Source: Azospirillum brasilense (GTDB lineage: Bacteria; Pseudomonadota; Alphaproteobacteria; Azospirillales; Azospirillaceae). From it: a stretch of 64,000 nt of DNA. Shown piece by piece: positions 41,521-51,215 of this stretch. Where the stretch lies: positions 101,426 to 165,425 of the forward strand of contig NZ_VITH01000015.1 of the NCBI RefSeq assembly GCF_007827815.1, in the 5' to 3' direction. The position numbers and the translations under genes are program-made. The stretch's first letter is position 1. Every line of letters begins with the position of its first letter. Under the pieces are notes generated by a model. That model did not search any database. It was given only the letters and a program-made list of their open reading frames with translations, and was not told the origin of the DNA.

Positions 41521-42986
41521 ACCGCATCGACGCCATCCTGCGCGATCCCGTCTTTCCCCGGATCAAGGCCGCCGTCATCGGGGCGACCGGGCTCGCCTAC
41601 TACGCCGACAAGGACGCCGCCCTGGCGGAGCGCATCAACCGCCGCCTGTCGGACAAGCCGACCCTCGGCCTCGGCGCCTATCTGGCGCAGCTCGCCGGGG
41701 AGGGGCCGACCGGGCCGGAGTATCAGGCGCTCATCAACGAACTGACGGTCGGCGAAACCTTCTTCTTCCGCTACGCCGAGCAGTTCGAGGCGCTGTGCGC
41801 CGTCGCCATTCCCGAATGCCTGCGCCGCAACCGGGAGAGCCGCCTGCTGCGCATCTGGAGCGCCGGCTGCTCGATCGGGCCGGAGGCCTACACGCTGGAA
41901 ATCCTGCTGAAGCGGCATTTCGCCGACCAGCTCCGCGACTGGCAGGTCAGCATCGTCGGCACCGACCTGAACGCCAGCTTCATCGACACGGCGCGGCGCG
42001 GCGTCTACGGAAACTGGGCGGTGCGCGGGCTCGACCCGGCGGTCCTGGCGGAATGCTTCGACCGGCAGGGCGACCTGTGGGCGGTCAAGCCGCGCTTCCG
42101 CGAATGGACGAGCTTCTCCGTCTTCAACCTCGTGGAGGGGCCGCTGCCCAACTACCCGCGGGGTCTGGGCGCTCTTGACGTCGTGCTGTGCCGCAACGTC
42201 ATGATCTATTTCGACGAGCCGACGCGCACCCGGCTGCTGGAGAACCTGCACGAGGTGCTGGTGCCCAACGGCTGGCTGGTGGTCGGCCATGCCGAGACGG
42301 GGCAGCAGGTGAACAGCCTGTTCACCCCCGTGCCGGTGCCGGGCGCCACCATCTACCGCAAGCCGCGCCCCGGCTGCGCCCCTGCGACGGCCCTTCCAGC
42401 GGTTCCTGCGGCGGCGCTGCCCGCCTTCACGCCCGCCACGCTCGCCGAGCCGAAACCCGCGGACACGAAGCCTGCGGAAACAAAGTCTGCCGAGACGAAG
42501 CCCGCGAAGAAGCGGAGCACGGCGACGGACCCCGCGGCGCGGTTGCGCGCCACCGCGGCGAAGCCGACTCCCTCCCCCCTTCCCACCCCGCAGCCGACGC
42601 CCTCCCCTGCCGGCAACCCTCCCGTGGCCGACGGCGACCGGGCGGCGGCGCTGGACGCCTGCATCGCGCTGGCCGAGCGCAACCGCCTTGACCCGGTGGT
42701 CCACTACCGGCTGGGGCTGCTGGAGGAGGAGTTGGGCGTCGGCGACCCGATCGCCGCCTTCAAGCGGGCGCTGTATCTGGATTCCGATTTCGCGCTGGCC
42801 GACTACCATCTGGCGCTGGCCTACTGGCGGCGCGGCAAGCTCGCCCCGGCGCAGCGCCATTTCCGCAACGCCCGCGCCACCGTCGCCGCCCACGACGCGA
42901 CGGAGCTGGTGGCCGAGGGCGGCGGCCTGACCGTGGCCGAGCTGCGCAGCATGATCGACCTCTGGTTCTCGGGTGAGGAGCCGTGA
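41517..42986 (+). CDS. cheR: CheR methyltransferase with C-terminal TPR (WspC-like)
   Basis: A 489-residue protein. The CheR core (residues 1-290) has ELTVGETFFFRYAEQFEAL, the SAM loop LRIWSAGCSIGPEAYTLEIL near residue 105-125, GTDLNASFIDTARRGVYG, and LDVVLCRNVMIYFDEPTRTRLL. A disordered Pro/Ala/Lys-rich linker (about 290-375) joins it to helical repeats (DPVVHYRLGLLEEELGVGDP and ALADYHLALAYWRRGKLAPA) that are TPR-like. It methylates glutamates of the cognate receptor; TPR-bearing CheR enzymes are typical of Wsp-type clusters. Confidence 0.92.
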   Translation: MNRIDAILRDPVFPRIKAAVIGATGLAYYADKDAALAERINRRLSDKPTLGLGAYLAQLAGEGPTGPEYQALINELTVGETFFFRYAEQFEALCAVAIPECLRRNRESRLLRIWSAGCSIGPEAYTLEILLKRHFADQLRDWQVSIVGTDLNASFIDTARRGVYGNWAVRGLDPAVLAECFDRQGDLWAVKPRFREWTSFSVFNLVEGPLPNYPRGLGALDVVLCRNVMIYFDEPTRTRLLENLHEVLVPNGWLVVGHAETGQQVNSLFTPVPVPGATIYRKPRPGCAPATALPAVPAAALPAFTPATLAEPKPADTKPAETKSAETKPAKKRSTATDPAARLRATAAKPTPSPLPTPQPTPSPAGNPPVADGDRAAALDACIALAERNRLDPVVHYRLGLLEEELGVGDPIAAFKRALYLDSDFALADYHLALAYWRRGKLAPAQRHFRNARATVAAHDATELVAEGGGLTVAELRSMIDLWFSGEEP

Positions 42987-43609
42987 TGGACGACCGGACC
43001 GGAGCCGGAGAGGCGGCCGATGTGAAAGACGGCATCGACTGGGACGCCGTCCGCGCGCGCTTGGCTCGCCAGAGCCGGGATACGGAGCAGGCCGCGGCGC
43101 CGGGCGGCGCCTGGGCCGACGCTCTGCTGCGCCGCCGCGCCGAGGATCTGGCGCGCGTCCCCTCCGCCGACGAGGCTGACGCCGCGGCGGAGGCCGAAGC
43201 CCCGGTCTCCCTGCTGGTCGGGCGGGGAGCGGACGGATCGTATGGGCTGGACCTGCGCCATCTGTCCCGCATCGTGCCGCTGCCGCGGGTCGCGCGCGTG
43301 CCCCACGCGCCGCCGGAGCTTCTGGGGCTGATCGCCATCGACGGGCGCGTGATGCGCCTGTTCGACGTGGACCGGCTGTGCGGGCGCAACGCCGTTCCCG
43401 CGGGCGGCGGCTTCGCCGTCGTGCTGCGCGGCGGCGAGCGGCCGGTGGCGTTGCGCCTGCGCACCGTGGACACGGTGACGGAGCTGGAAAGCAGCCTGAA
43501 GGCCCCGCCCGAGGCCGGGCCCTTCGTGACCGCCATCACCCGGAGCCGCGTCGCCGTGCTGGACGTGCCGGCGATCCTGGAGACGCTGAGGAGCATGAAA
43601 GAAGAATGA
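42983..43609 (+). CDS. cheW: CheW-like adaptor 2 (WspD-like)
   Basis: A 208-residue protein. The N-terminal 70 residues are charged and unstructured looking; the CheW domain follows (about 72-200): VSLLVGRGADGSYGLDLRHLSRIVPLPRVARVPHAPPELLGLIAI region and VMRLFDVDRLCGR. A second CheW with an N-terminal extension is the WspD position in Wsp clusters. Four-base overlaps link it to cheR and to the receptor gene. Confidence 0.88.
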   Translation: MMDDRTGAGEAADVKDGIDWDAVRARLARQSRDTEQAAAPGGAWADALLRRRAEDLARVPSADEADAAAEAEAPVSLLVGRGADGSYGLDLRHLSRIVPLPRVARVPHAPPELLGLIAIDGRVMRLFDVDRLCGRNAVPAGGGFAVVLRGGERPVALRLRTVDTVTELESSLKAPPEAGPFVTAITRSRVAVLDVPAILETLRSMKEE

Positions 43610-45282
43610 AACTGAAGGTCAAGCACAAGCTGATGCTCAGCTTCGGGGTCGTCTGCCTGCTGACCGGGCTGCTGGCGGCGTTCCAGATGATGCGGTTCGC
43701 GGACGGCATGAAGGTCATGATGGGCATCGCCACCTACGACATCCAGGTGTCGGAGGCGGTGCGCGAGATCGAGGTGACCGAGAGCAACCTGCGCAGCTTC
43801 CGCGAGGCGGCGACCCACGCCGCCGCGCTGGCCCAGGTCCAGGGCGGCCTGCCGGACATCACGCAACTGCGCCAGCGCTACCGCGACGGCTCGATGGTGA
43901 TGTTCGATCAGGTCGCCAAACTGAAGCGGATCGCCGGCGAGCGGGCCGAGGAAGGCACCACAGAGGACCGCCGCCGCATCTGGGGCGAGCTGGTCAGCCA
44001 GATCAACAGCTTCGACCAGTATTCGCACCGCATGCTCGACGAGGCCAACACGCTGATGGAGCGGGTCGCCGCCGGAGCCGAACCGGGGGCGCTGGCGCAG
44101 CTCACCCGGGTGGAGGAGATGCGGGTGGCCATGGCGGGCCAGCTCGCCAGCCTGCACAGCGACATCAGCCGCCTGTCGGAGGCCGGGCGCCAGAACGTCC
44201 GCTCGCTTTACGACGACGCGGTGCGTTCCTCGATCCTGGCGCTGGTCATCGTGGTGGCCCTGGCCGTCGCCATCGCCATCCTGATCGGCAGCTCGGTCAC
44301 CAAGCGGCTCGGCACCGCCATCGGCTACGTCACCCAGGTGGGCAAGGGCGACCTGACCAAGACGGTGGTCGTGCCCGGCGACGACGAGCTGGCCGAACTC
44401 GGCACCCACCTCAACGAGATGACCGGCAACCTGCGCAGCATGGCCAAAACCACCCGCGCCACGGCCGAGAGCATGCACGCCGCGACCGCGCAGATCCGCG
44501 CCTCGACCCAGCAGCAGGCGGCCAGCGTCGCCCAGCAGCTCGCGGCCGTCGAGGAGACGACGGCGACGCTCAGCGAGATCACCGAATCCGGCGCGCAGAT
44601 CAACCGCCGCGCCCAGGACGTGGCGCAGAACGCCCAGGTCGCCGCCTCCAACTCCGAGACCGGCCTGAAGGCGGTGGAGGACACCAACCAGGCGATGGAC
44701 GCCATCCGCGAGCAGGCGGAGGCCGTCGCCGAGAACATCGTCATCCTGTCGGAGCGCACCCAGGCGATCGGCGAGATCATCCTGACCGTCAACGACATCG
44801 CCGAGCGCTGCCACCTGTTGGCGCTGAACGCCGCCATCGAGGCCGCCGCCGCCGGCGAGCACGGCCGGACCTTCGCCGTGGTGGCGAGCGAGATCAAGAG
44901 CCTCGCCGACCAGTCGAAGGAGGCCACCGCCCAGGTCCGTTCCAACCTCAGCGAGATCCAGCACGGCATCAACGCCTCGGTCATGCTGACGGAGGAGGCG
45001 GTGAAGCGCGTCGGCGCCGGGAAGCGCCAGACCGACGCCACCCAGTCGACGATCCGCGACCTTGCCGAGAGCGTGCAGGAGAGCGTGCTCGCCTTCCAGC
45101 AGATCGTCGCCGGGACCAACCAGCAGCAGATCGGCCTGGAGCAGGTGATCCAGGCGCTTCAGAACATCCGCGAGGCGAGCAGCCAGACCGCCGCCGGCAC
45201 CCGCCAGCTCGAAGGAGCCGCCACCAACCTCAACGATCTCGGCCAGGGTCTGGTCGAGGCCGTGCGGAACTACCGCGTGTGA
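43606..45282 (+). CDS. Methyl-accepting receptor (WspA-like)
   Basis: A 558-residue chemoreceptor. Membrane helix 1 is at about residues 10-28, a helical periplasmic domain follows, and helix 2 is at about 208-230 (SSILALVIVVALAVAIAILIG). The HAMP domain is at about 231-285 and the signalling coiled coil at 300-558, with the tip AERCHLLALNAAIEAAAAGE. The C-terminus has no CheR-docking pentapeptide. In a Wsp-like system it would sense a surface or envelope cue rather than a nutrient gradient. Confidence 0.92.
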   Translation: MKLKVKHKLMLSFGVVCLLTGLLAAFQMMRFADGMKVMMGIATYDIQVSEAVREIEVTESNLRSFREAATHAAALAQVQGGLPDITQLRQRYRDGSMVMFDQVAKLKRIAGERAEEGTTEDRRRIWGELVSQINSFDQYSHRMLDEANTLMERVAAGAEPGALAQLTRVEEMRVAMAGQLASLHSDISRLSEAGRQNVRSLYDDAVRSSILALVIVVALAVAIAILIGSSVTKRLGTAIGYVTQVGKGDLTKTVVVPGDDELAELGTHLNEMTGNLRSMAKTTRATAESMHAATAQIRASTQQQAASVAQQLAAVEETTATLSEITESGAQINRRAQDVAQNAQVAASNSETGLKAVEDTNQAMDAIREQAEAVAENIVILSERTQAIGEIILTVNDIAERCHLLALNAAIEAAAAGEHGRTFAVVASEIKSLADQSKEATAQVRSNLSEIQHGINASVMLTEEAVKRVGAGKRQTDATQSTIRDLAESVQESVLAFQQIVAGTNQQQIGLEQVIQALQNIREASSQTAAGTRQLEGAATNLNDLGQGLVEAVRNYRV

Positions 45283-45355
45283 TCATGGCGACGGCACGCG
45301 GCGGCATGGGCCGCGACGGGGGCACGGACAAGGACGGACGGAAGGTGCGGGCGGC

Positions 45356-47599
45356 ATGAACGACATCCGCACGCGCCTGCTCGCCGCCTTCGACCTGGAG
45401 CACAAGGAGCACCTCGCGGCCATCCGCGAGGCCCTGCGCGCGGTCGAGAAGGACCCGGCGCACCACCCCGATCTGGTGGAGATCCACCGCCGCGCCCACA
45501 GCCTGAAGGGTGCGGCCCGCGCCGTCGACCTGCCGGAGGTCGAGCGGCTGTCCCACTGGCTGGAGGCCGCCTTCATCGCCATCCAGCGCGGCACGGTGCC
45601 CTTCGACGCGACGGCGCGCGACGTGGTGCGCCGCGCGCTGGACGCCATCGAGGACGTGGTGGCCTGGGCGACCCGCGGCGGCGGTGAGGTGGACATCGCC
45701 GAGGTGCTGGCCGAGCTGACCCGCATGGGTGGCGAAGGCGGCGGACCGGAACCGGTCCAGCGCCGCCCCGCCGCCGCGGAGGCGGGCGTCGCTCCTCCGG
45801 CCGCCAAGCCGCGCCCGGCCCGCTCCGTCGATGCCGGCGAAAGCGCGGCCCTGGTCCGCATCCGCAGCGCCGGGCTGGAGCGGCTGTTCACCGCCGCCGC
45901 CGGCCTCCTGCCGGAGATCGAGAACCAGTCCGCCCTGGTCGCCGAGCTGCGCGAGCTGCGCGGCGAATGGCGCGCCCTGGAACGGAGCTGGCACGCCATG
46001 CGGCCCCGCCTGCTCCGCGGTTCCCAGGATGTTTCGGGGTCCGGAACCACCTCCTTCGCGGGCGACGAGACGGCCTTGCGCCTGTCCTCCTTCGAGCGGC
46101 GCTTCCGCGCGCTCGGCGCCTCGCTGGACGCGGCGCACCGCGCCCATGACCGGCATCTCTGGTCGCTGCGCCGTTGGGGCAGCGGCTTCCAGGACGAGGT
46201 GCGGCAGCTCCGCATGCTGCCGGCGGAGTCGCAGTTCAGCAACCTCGGCCGGATGATCCGGGACATCAGCCGCGCCCAGGGCAAGGAGGTCGAGGCGGAC
46301 ATCCGCGGGCTGGAGACCCAGGCCGACCGGGTGGTCCTGCAACGGCTGAAGGACCCCATTCTGCACATCGCGCGCAACGCCGTCAGCCACGGCGTCGAAA
46401 CCCCGCAGGAGCGGGTGGTCGCGGGCAAGCGCGCCGCGGCGACCGTCCGCTTCGAAGCCTCGGTGGTCGGCCGCCGCCTCGTGCTGCGGGTCGAGGACGA
46501 CGGGCGCGGCCCGAACCGCGAGGCCATTGCCCGCCACGCCGTCGAGCGCGGCCTGCTGGGCGCCGACGAGGCGGAGACGGCGCCGGAGGAACGGCTGCTC
46601 GACCTGATCTTCGAGCCGGGCTTCTCCACCGCCCCCACCGCGAACGAATACGCCGGGCGCGGCATGGGCCTCGCCATCGTGCGGCGCGAGGTCACCCGGC
46701 TCCAGGGCTCGGTGACGCTGGCCGCGCGCGAGGGCTGCGGGACCGTCGTCACGGTGGAGGTGCCGCTCAGCCTGCTCAGCCAGCGGCTGGTCTTCGTGGC
46801 GGTCCAGGACGACATCCTGGCGATTCCCAGCAACGACGTGGCGCGTGTGCTGCGCGTCCCGGCGGACACGCTGTTCACCGACCTCGCCGCCCCGACCATC
46901 CGGCTGGACGAGGAGGACGTTCCGGTGACGCCGCTGTCCGCCTTGCTCGGCTACGACGGCGCCATGCCGCAGGGCAACGGGGCGCCCCTGGCGCTGGTCG
47001 TTCTGCGCGCCGCCGGGCGGCGGGTCGCGCTGGTCGTCGACGCGCTGTTGGCCACCCGCGACTCGGTGGTCACCCCGGCGGAGGAGGTGGGAATCGACGC
47101 CGCCCGCTTCCTCGGCACCGTGCTGATGGACGACGGATCGCCGGCCCTGGTGCTGAATCCCGCCGCCCTGTCGCCGCGCCCCGGCATGTCTCTGCCGCCG
47201 CTGGTCCGTCCGCTGGACGAGTCGGCGCGGCGGCGGCCGCACATTTTGGTTGTGGACGACTCCATCACCACGCGAACCCTGGAAAAGAGTATCCTGGAGG
47301 CCCATGGTTACCGGGTCACGCTGTGCGTGGATGGACGCGAGGCGGTCGAAACGCTCGGCGAGCTGGAGGATGTGAACCTGATCATCAGCGACGTGGAGAT
47401 GCCGAGGATGGACGGGTTCGCCCTGCTCCAGGCCGTCAAGGGCAACCCCATGACCTCCGATCTGCCGGTGATCCTGGTCACCTCGCGCGCCAGCGACGAG
47501 GACCGCGAGCGCGGGCTGGACCTCGGCGCCGACGCCTACATCGTCAAGACCCGTTTCGACCAGAACGAGCTTCTGGCCGGCATCCGGCGGCTGCTGTGA
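45356..47599 (+). CDS. cheA: Hybrid CheA histidine kinase with receiver (WspE-like)
   Basis: A 747-residue protein. The HPt domain carries the phospho-acceptor His48 in IHRRAHSLKGAARA. The ATPase follows with ILHIARNAVSHGVETPQER (N box), VEDDGRGPNREAI and a GRGMGLAIVRREV G2 box; then a CheW-like domain (about 480-600) and a receiver (about 625-747: ILVVDDSITTRTLE, ISDVEMPRMDGF, VTSRASDEDRERG and lysine in YIVKTRFDQ). A CheA-REC fusion is what WspE is. A 73-base spacer precedes it; the stop overlaps cheB (GTGA). Confidence 0.94.
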   Translation: MNDIRTRLLAAFDLEHKEHLAAIREALRAVEKDPAHHPDLVEIHRRAHSLKGAARAVDLPEVERLSHWLEAAFIAIQRGTVPFDATARDVVRRALDAIEDVVAWATRGGGEVDIAEVLAELTRMGGEGGGPEPVQRRPAAAEAGVAPPAAKPRPARSVDAGESAALVRIRSAGLERLFTAAAGLLPEIENQSALVAELRELRGEWRALERSWHAMRPRLLRGSQDVSGSGTTSFAGDETALRLSSFERRFRALGASLDAAHRAHDRHLWSLRRWGSGFQDEVRQLRMLPAESQFSNLGRMIRDISRAQGKEVEADIRGLETQADRVVLQRLKDPILHIARNAVSHGVETPQERVVAGKRAAATVRFEASVVGRRLVLRVEDDGRGPNREAIARHAVERGLLGADEAETAPEERLLDLIFEPGFSTAPTANEYAGRGMGLAIVRREVTRLQGSVTLAAREGCGTVVTVEVPLSLLSQRLVFVAVQDDILAIPSNDVARVLRVPADTLFTDLAAPTIRLDEEDVPVTPLSALLGYDGAMPQGNGAPLALVVLRAAGRRVALVVDALLATRDSVVTPAEEVGIDAARFLGTVLMDDGSPALVLNPAALSPRPGMSLPPLVRPLDESARRRPHILVVDDSITTRTLEKSILEAHGYRVTLCVDGREAVETLGELEDVNLIISDVEMPRMDGFALLQAVKGNPMTSDLPVILVTSRASDEDRERGLDLGADAYIVKTRFDQNELLAGIRRLL

Positions 47600-48696
47600 G
47601 CGGCGCCCGCAAGATCCGCGTGCTGGTGGTCGAGGACTCGCCGGTCGTCCAGCAGTTGCTCGCCCACGTCATCGGCGAGGACCCGCGGCTGGAGCTGGCC
47701 GGCATCGCCGCGTCCGGCGAGCAGGCGCTGCGCATGGTCGACTCGCTGCGGCCGGACGTGGTGTCGCTGGACATCCGCCTGCCGGGCATCGACGGCTTCG
47801 CCGTGACGCAGCGGCTGATGCGCGACCATCCCGTGCCCATCGTCGTCGTCGCCTCCGACGTGCGCGACCTGGACATCCCCATGCGGGCGCTCCAGGCCGG
47901 GGCGCTGGCGGTGGTGGAGAAGCCGGGCAGCATGGCCCGCGCCGATTATCAGACCGTCGCCCGGCATCTCTGCACCCAGCTCACCATCATGAGCCAGGTG
48001 AAGGTGATCCGGCAGCGCGGGCGTCCGCGCAACGGCGATGAGGAGTCCCCCGGCAACGGTGGCCGCGGCAAGGGTGCCGCCGCCGCCCCGCCGCCGCCCT
48101 TGCCACCGTCCGTGGTGAAACGGCAGTTCCGCGCGCTGGGGATCACCGCCTCGACGGGCGGGCCGGCGGCGCTGGTGAAGCTGCTGCGCGGGCTGCCGAC
48201 CAGCTTCCCCCTGCCCGTCTTCGTGGTGCAGCACATCGGCGCGCCCTTCGTGGCCGGCTTCGCCTCCTGGCTGGGGTCGGTCACGCCGCTGCCGGTGGCG
48301 CTGGCCTCCGACGGGCCGCACCGGCCCGGCCACGTCTACGTCGCCCCCGGCGAGCATCATCTGACCGCCGAGCCCGGCGGGATGCGGCTGGTCCAGGGTG
48401 ATCCGGTCTGCGGACAGAGGCCGTCCGGGGACGTGCTGTTCTCCTCCCTGGCCTCGGCCTTCGGCGCCGCCGCCATCGGCGTGCTGCTGACCGGCATGGG
48501 GGAGGACGGGGCGCGCGGCCTCACCGACATGCGCCGGACGGGCGCCTACACCATCGCGGAGCACGCCTCCACCGCGGTCATCCACAGCATGCCGGGGACC
48601 GCGGTCCGGCTGGGAGGCGTAACCGAGGAGCTGCCCATCGACAAGATGGCGGCCCGTTTGCTGGAACTGGTTTCGACGGGAGTGGAGCCCTCATGA
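47596..48696 (+). CDS. cheB: CheB methylesterase (WspF-like)
   Basis: A 366-residue protein with a GTG start overlapping cheA. The receiver (about 6-125) has VLVVEDSPVVQQLL and Asp in VVSLDIRLPGIDGF. The methylesterase domain (about 175-360) has Ser in ITASTGGPAALV, His in VVQHIGAPF and Asp in LTGMGEDGARG, the catalytic triad. The linker is Gly/Pro rich. It removes methyl groups added by CheR and resets the receptor. Confidence 0.93.
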   Translation: MSGARKIRVLVVEDSPVVQQLLAHVIGEDPRLELAGIAASGEQALRMVDSLRPDVVSLDIRLPGIDGFAVTQRLMRDHPVPIVVVASDVRDLDIPMRALQAGALAVVEKPGSMARADYQTVARHLCTQLTIMSQVKVIRQRGRPRNGDEESPGNGGRGKGAAAAPPPPLPPSVVKRQFRALGITASTGGPAALVKLLRGLPTSFPLPVFVVQHIGAPFVAGFASWLGSVTPLPVALASDGPHRPGHVYVAPGEHHLTAEPGGMRLVQGDPVCGQRPSGDVLFSSLASAFGAAAIGVLLTGMGEDGARGLTDMRRTGAYTIAEHASTAVIHSMPGTAVRLGGVTEELPIDKMAARLLELVSTGVEPS

Positions 48697-49493
48697 GTGG
48701 ACCCCGGGCGCTGATCGTCATCGCCTCGCAAACGCAGGGACTTCTCCTGAAGCTGATGCTGGAGGAGCAGGGCATCGAGGCGAGCTGCGTCGAAACGGTG
48801 GAGCCCGCGCTCGCCGAGCTGGCGCGCCGTCCCTTCGACCTGCTGGTGGTCGAGGCCGACGGGGAGGCCGCGCGCACGCTCGCGGAGCTGCGGCGGCGCT
48901 GCCCGGCCCCGGCCATGCTGCTCGGTTCGGCGGAACGGGCGGCGGAGACCGGCGCCGCCGCCGACGTGCAGTGGGCGGACCCCGCCGATTCCCAGGGCGT
49001 GGTGCAGCAGGCCATGGCGCTGCTCGACCGGCGCAACGCGCCGCCGACCGTGTCCGACATCCTGCGGCGGGCGCGCATCCTGGTGGTGGACGACAGCGCG
49101 ACCTACCGGGAGTTCCTGCGCGCCGAACTTGAGGAGGACGGCTGCCACGTCGTCGCCGCGCGCAACGCCGACGAGGCGGTGGCGGCGCTGGAGGACGGCG
49201 GGCTGGACTGCGTGATCCTCGACCTCGTGATGCCCGGCACCAGCGGCACCCAGCTCTGCGAGCGGTTCGACCGCTTCCGGCGGCGCCGCGGCCTGTTCTT
49301 CCAGATCGTCATCCTGACCAGCCAGGAGGGCGACGACCGCCTGACCGCCAGCCTGACCGCCGGCGCGGACGACTTCGTCGGCAAGTCGCAGCCGATGGAC
49401 ATCCTGAAGATCCGCCTGATGGCCCTGCTCCGCCGCAAATACATGGTGGAGGACCACCTTGCCCGCCTTTCCCCACCAATGCCTTCCGCATAG
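48693..49493 (+). CDS. Double-receiver response regulator
   Basis: A 266-residue protein with no output domain. The first receiver-like half (residues 3-115) is degenerate: ALIVIASQTQGLLLKLML in place of the acidic pair and VVEADG where the phospho-aspartate should be. The second (about 128-255) is intact: ILVVDDSATYREFL, CVILDLVMPGTSG with the phospho-Asp, VILTSQEG and lysine in FVGKSQPMDI. It ends the overlapping run. In classical Wsp clusters this position holds the diguanylate cyclase WspR; here a GGDEF domain is absent. Confidence 0.88.
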   Translation: MSGPRALIVIASQTQGLLLKLMLEEQGIEASCVETVEPALAELARRPFDLLVVEADGEAARTLAELRRRCPAPAMLLGSAERAAETGAAADVQWADPADSQGVVQQAMALLDRRNAPPTVSDILRRARILVVDDSATYREFLRAELEEDGCHVVAARNADEAVAALEDGGLDCVILDLVMPGTSGTQLCERFDRFRRRRGLFFQIVILTSQEGDDRLTASLTAGADDFVGKSQPMDILKIRLMALLRRKYMVEDHLARLSPPMPSA

Positions 49494-49582
49494 GCGCCTA
49501 TAGGGCTTTCAGGCGCTTTCATCCCCAGAGCACCAAAGGTTAAGGTGCTTCACCTTCAGCTCCAGCGGTTAGAGAGACCGAC

Positions 49583-51178
49583 GTGACGCCTCGGCACAGC
49601 AACAGGACCAGCATCGACGCCGCGCCCGCGGAGACGGAGTGCGTCGCGAACGCGCTGCGCGTCTGCCGCGCCGCCGCTCTGCCGGCCTTCGTGCTGAGCG
49701 GACCACCGCACGCCGCCACCCTCTTCGCCAACGACGCGCTGTGCGCGCTGCTCGGCAAGGAGCCGATGGCGGGCGGGCAGCCGGCCCCGGCCTGGTTTGG
49801 ACCGGTCTGGCCGGCGGTGCTGGGCGCCGTCGATCCGCTGTTCTCCGACGACACCGAGGAACCGGTCGGCATCGAGCTTCTGCCCGTGGGCGACGCCGAC
49901 CCCGCCGCGTTCGAGGGCGTGCCGCTGACCGAGGACGGGCGGACGGTCGCCGTGCTGGCCCTGGCCAGGCAGGCGGCGCCCGACGACCGCGTCGTCGCCC
50001 GGATGGAACGGGCGATGCGCTCGGAGATCGAGCGGACGACCGCCGCGCGTTCCCGCTTCCTGGCCTCGGCCAGCCACGACCTGCGCCAGCCCTTCCAGGC
50101 GATGCGCCTGTTCCTCGACGCGCTGTGCAGCCAGATCAGCGACGAGAAGGCGCTGAGCACGGCGGAGATGCTGGGCAACGCCATGACGGCGGGCGAGCGG
50201 CTGCTGAACGCTCTGCTCGACATCTCCACGCTGGACGCCGGCACGGTGACCCCGGACCCGCAGCCGGTCGCCCTGGACGAGCTTCTGGGCCAGCTCGTCC
50301 AGGAGTTCCGGCCGCAGAGCGAGGAGAAGGGCCTGCGCCTGCGCGCCCGCCTGTGCCCCGGCACGGTGGAAACCGACCCGGTTCTGTTCGGGCGGGTGAT
50401 GCGCAACCTGCTGACCAACGCCATCCGCTACACCCGGCATGGCGGGCTGCTGCTCGCCATGCGGCGGCGCGGCAACCACTGGCGCATCGATGTCTGGGAC
50501 ACCGGCTTCGGCATCCCCGAAGAGCAGTTGACCGCGATCTTCGACGAGTTCCACCAGCTCCAGAACCCCAACCGCGATCCCAACCGCGGGCTGGGCCTCG
50601 GCCTCGCCATCGTGCGCCGGCTGGCGGAGCTTCTCGGCCTGCAGGTCGAGGTGCGGTCGCGCATTGGACGCGGCACGGTCTTCTCCGTGTCGCTGGAGGC
50701 GGCGACCCCGCCGGCCGAACCGCCCTGCGGCCACCCCGCTCCCCCGCCCTCCGCCGCCAGCGCTCCGCCGCTGACCGGGATGACCGTTCTGGCCGTGGAC
50801 GACGAGGCCATGGTGCTGACCGGCCTGCAGATGATCCTGGAAAGCTGGGGCTGCACCGTCGCCGCCGCGAGCGACATGCGGGAGGTCTTCGCGGTGCTGG
50901 ACGGCTTGCCCGACGCGCCGTCGGTCATCCTGACCGACCTGCGGCTGCCCGGAAAGGTGTCCGGCTTCGACGTGATCGACCGGGTGCGCCGCCTCTACGG
51001 CCGCGAGATCCCCGCCGTGGTGCTGAGCGGCGAGACGGCCCAGAGCGCCCTGCTGGAAGGCCAGCGCCGCGGCTGCTCGTTCCTGCACAAACCCCTCCAC
51101 CCCGGCGACCTGCGGCAGGTCCTGGAACGGCTGCGCGGGGGCGGGGACAAGGGTGGGGAAAAGGGCGAGGGAGCGTAA
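49583..51178 (+). CDS. Hybrid sensor histidine kinase/response regulator
   Basis: A 531-residue cytoplasmic kinase. The N-terminal 130 residues look PAS-like (PAFVLSGPPHAATLFANDALC). The HisKA motif is FLASASHDLRQPFQAMR with His near residue 164. The ATPase has VMRNLLTNAIRYTRHGG, WDTGFGIPEEQL and NRGLGLGLAIVRRLAEL. A receiver follows (about 395-525): VLAVDDEAMVLTGL, ILTDLRLPGKVSGF, VVLSGETAQ and lysine in FLHKPLHPGDL. It starts 89 bases after the double-receiver gene and may take part in the same signalling pathway. Confidence 0.9.
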   Translation: MTPRHSNRTSIDAAPAETECVANALRVCRAAALPAFVLSGPPHAATLFANDALCALLGKEPMAGGQPAPAWFGPVWPAVLGAVDPLFSDDTEEPVGIELLPVGDADPAAFEGVPLTEDGRTVAVLALARQAAPDDRVVARMERAMRSEIERTTAARSRFLASASHDLRQPFQAMRLFLDALCSQISDEKALSTAEMLGNAMTAGERLLNALLDISTLDAGTVTPDPQPVALDELLGQLVQEFRPQSEEKGLRLRARLCPGTVETDPVLFGRVMRNLLTNAIRYTRHGGLLLAMRRRGNHWRIDVWDTGFGIPEEQLTAIFDEFHQLQNPNRDPNRGLGLGLAIVRRLAELLGLQVEVRSRIGRGTVFSVSLEAATPPAEPPCGHPAPPPSAASAPPLTGMTVLAVDDEAMVLTGLQMILESWGCTVAAASDMREVFAVLDGLPDAPSVILTDLRLPGKVSGFDVIDRVRRLYGREIPAVVLSGETAQSALLEGQRRGCSFLHKPLHPGDLRQVLERLRGGGDKGGEKGEGA

Positions 51179-51215
51179 AGCCGACCGCCCCCCGCGACGT
51201 CCGTCGCGGAGCCGC

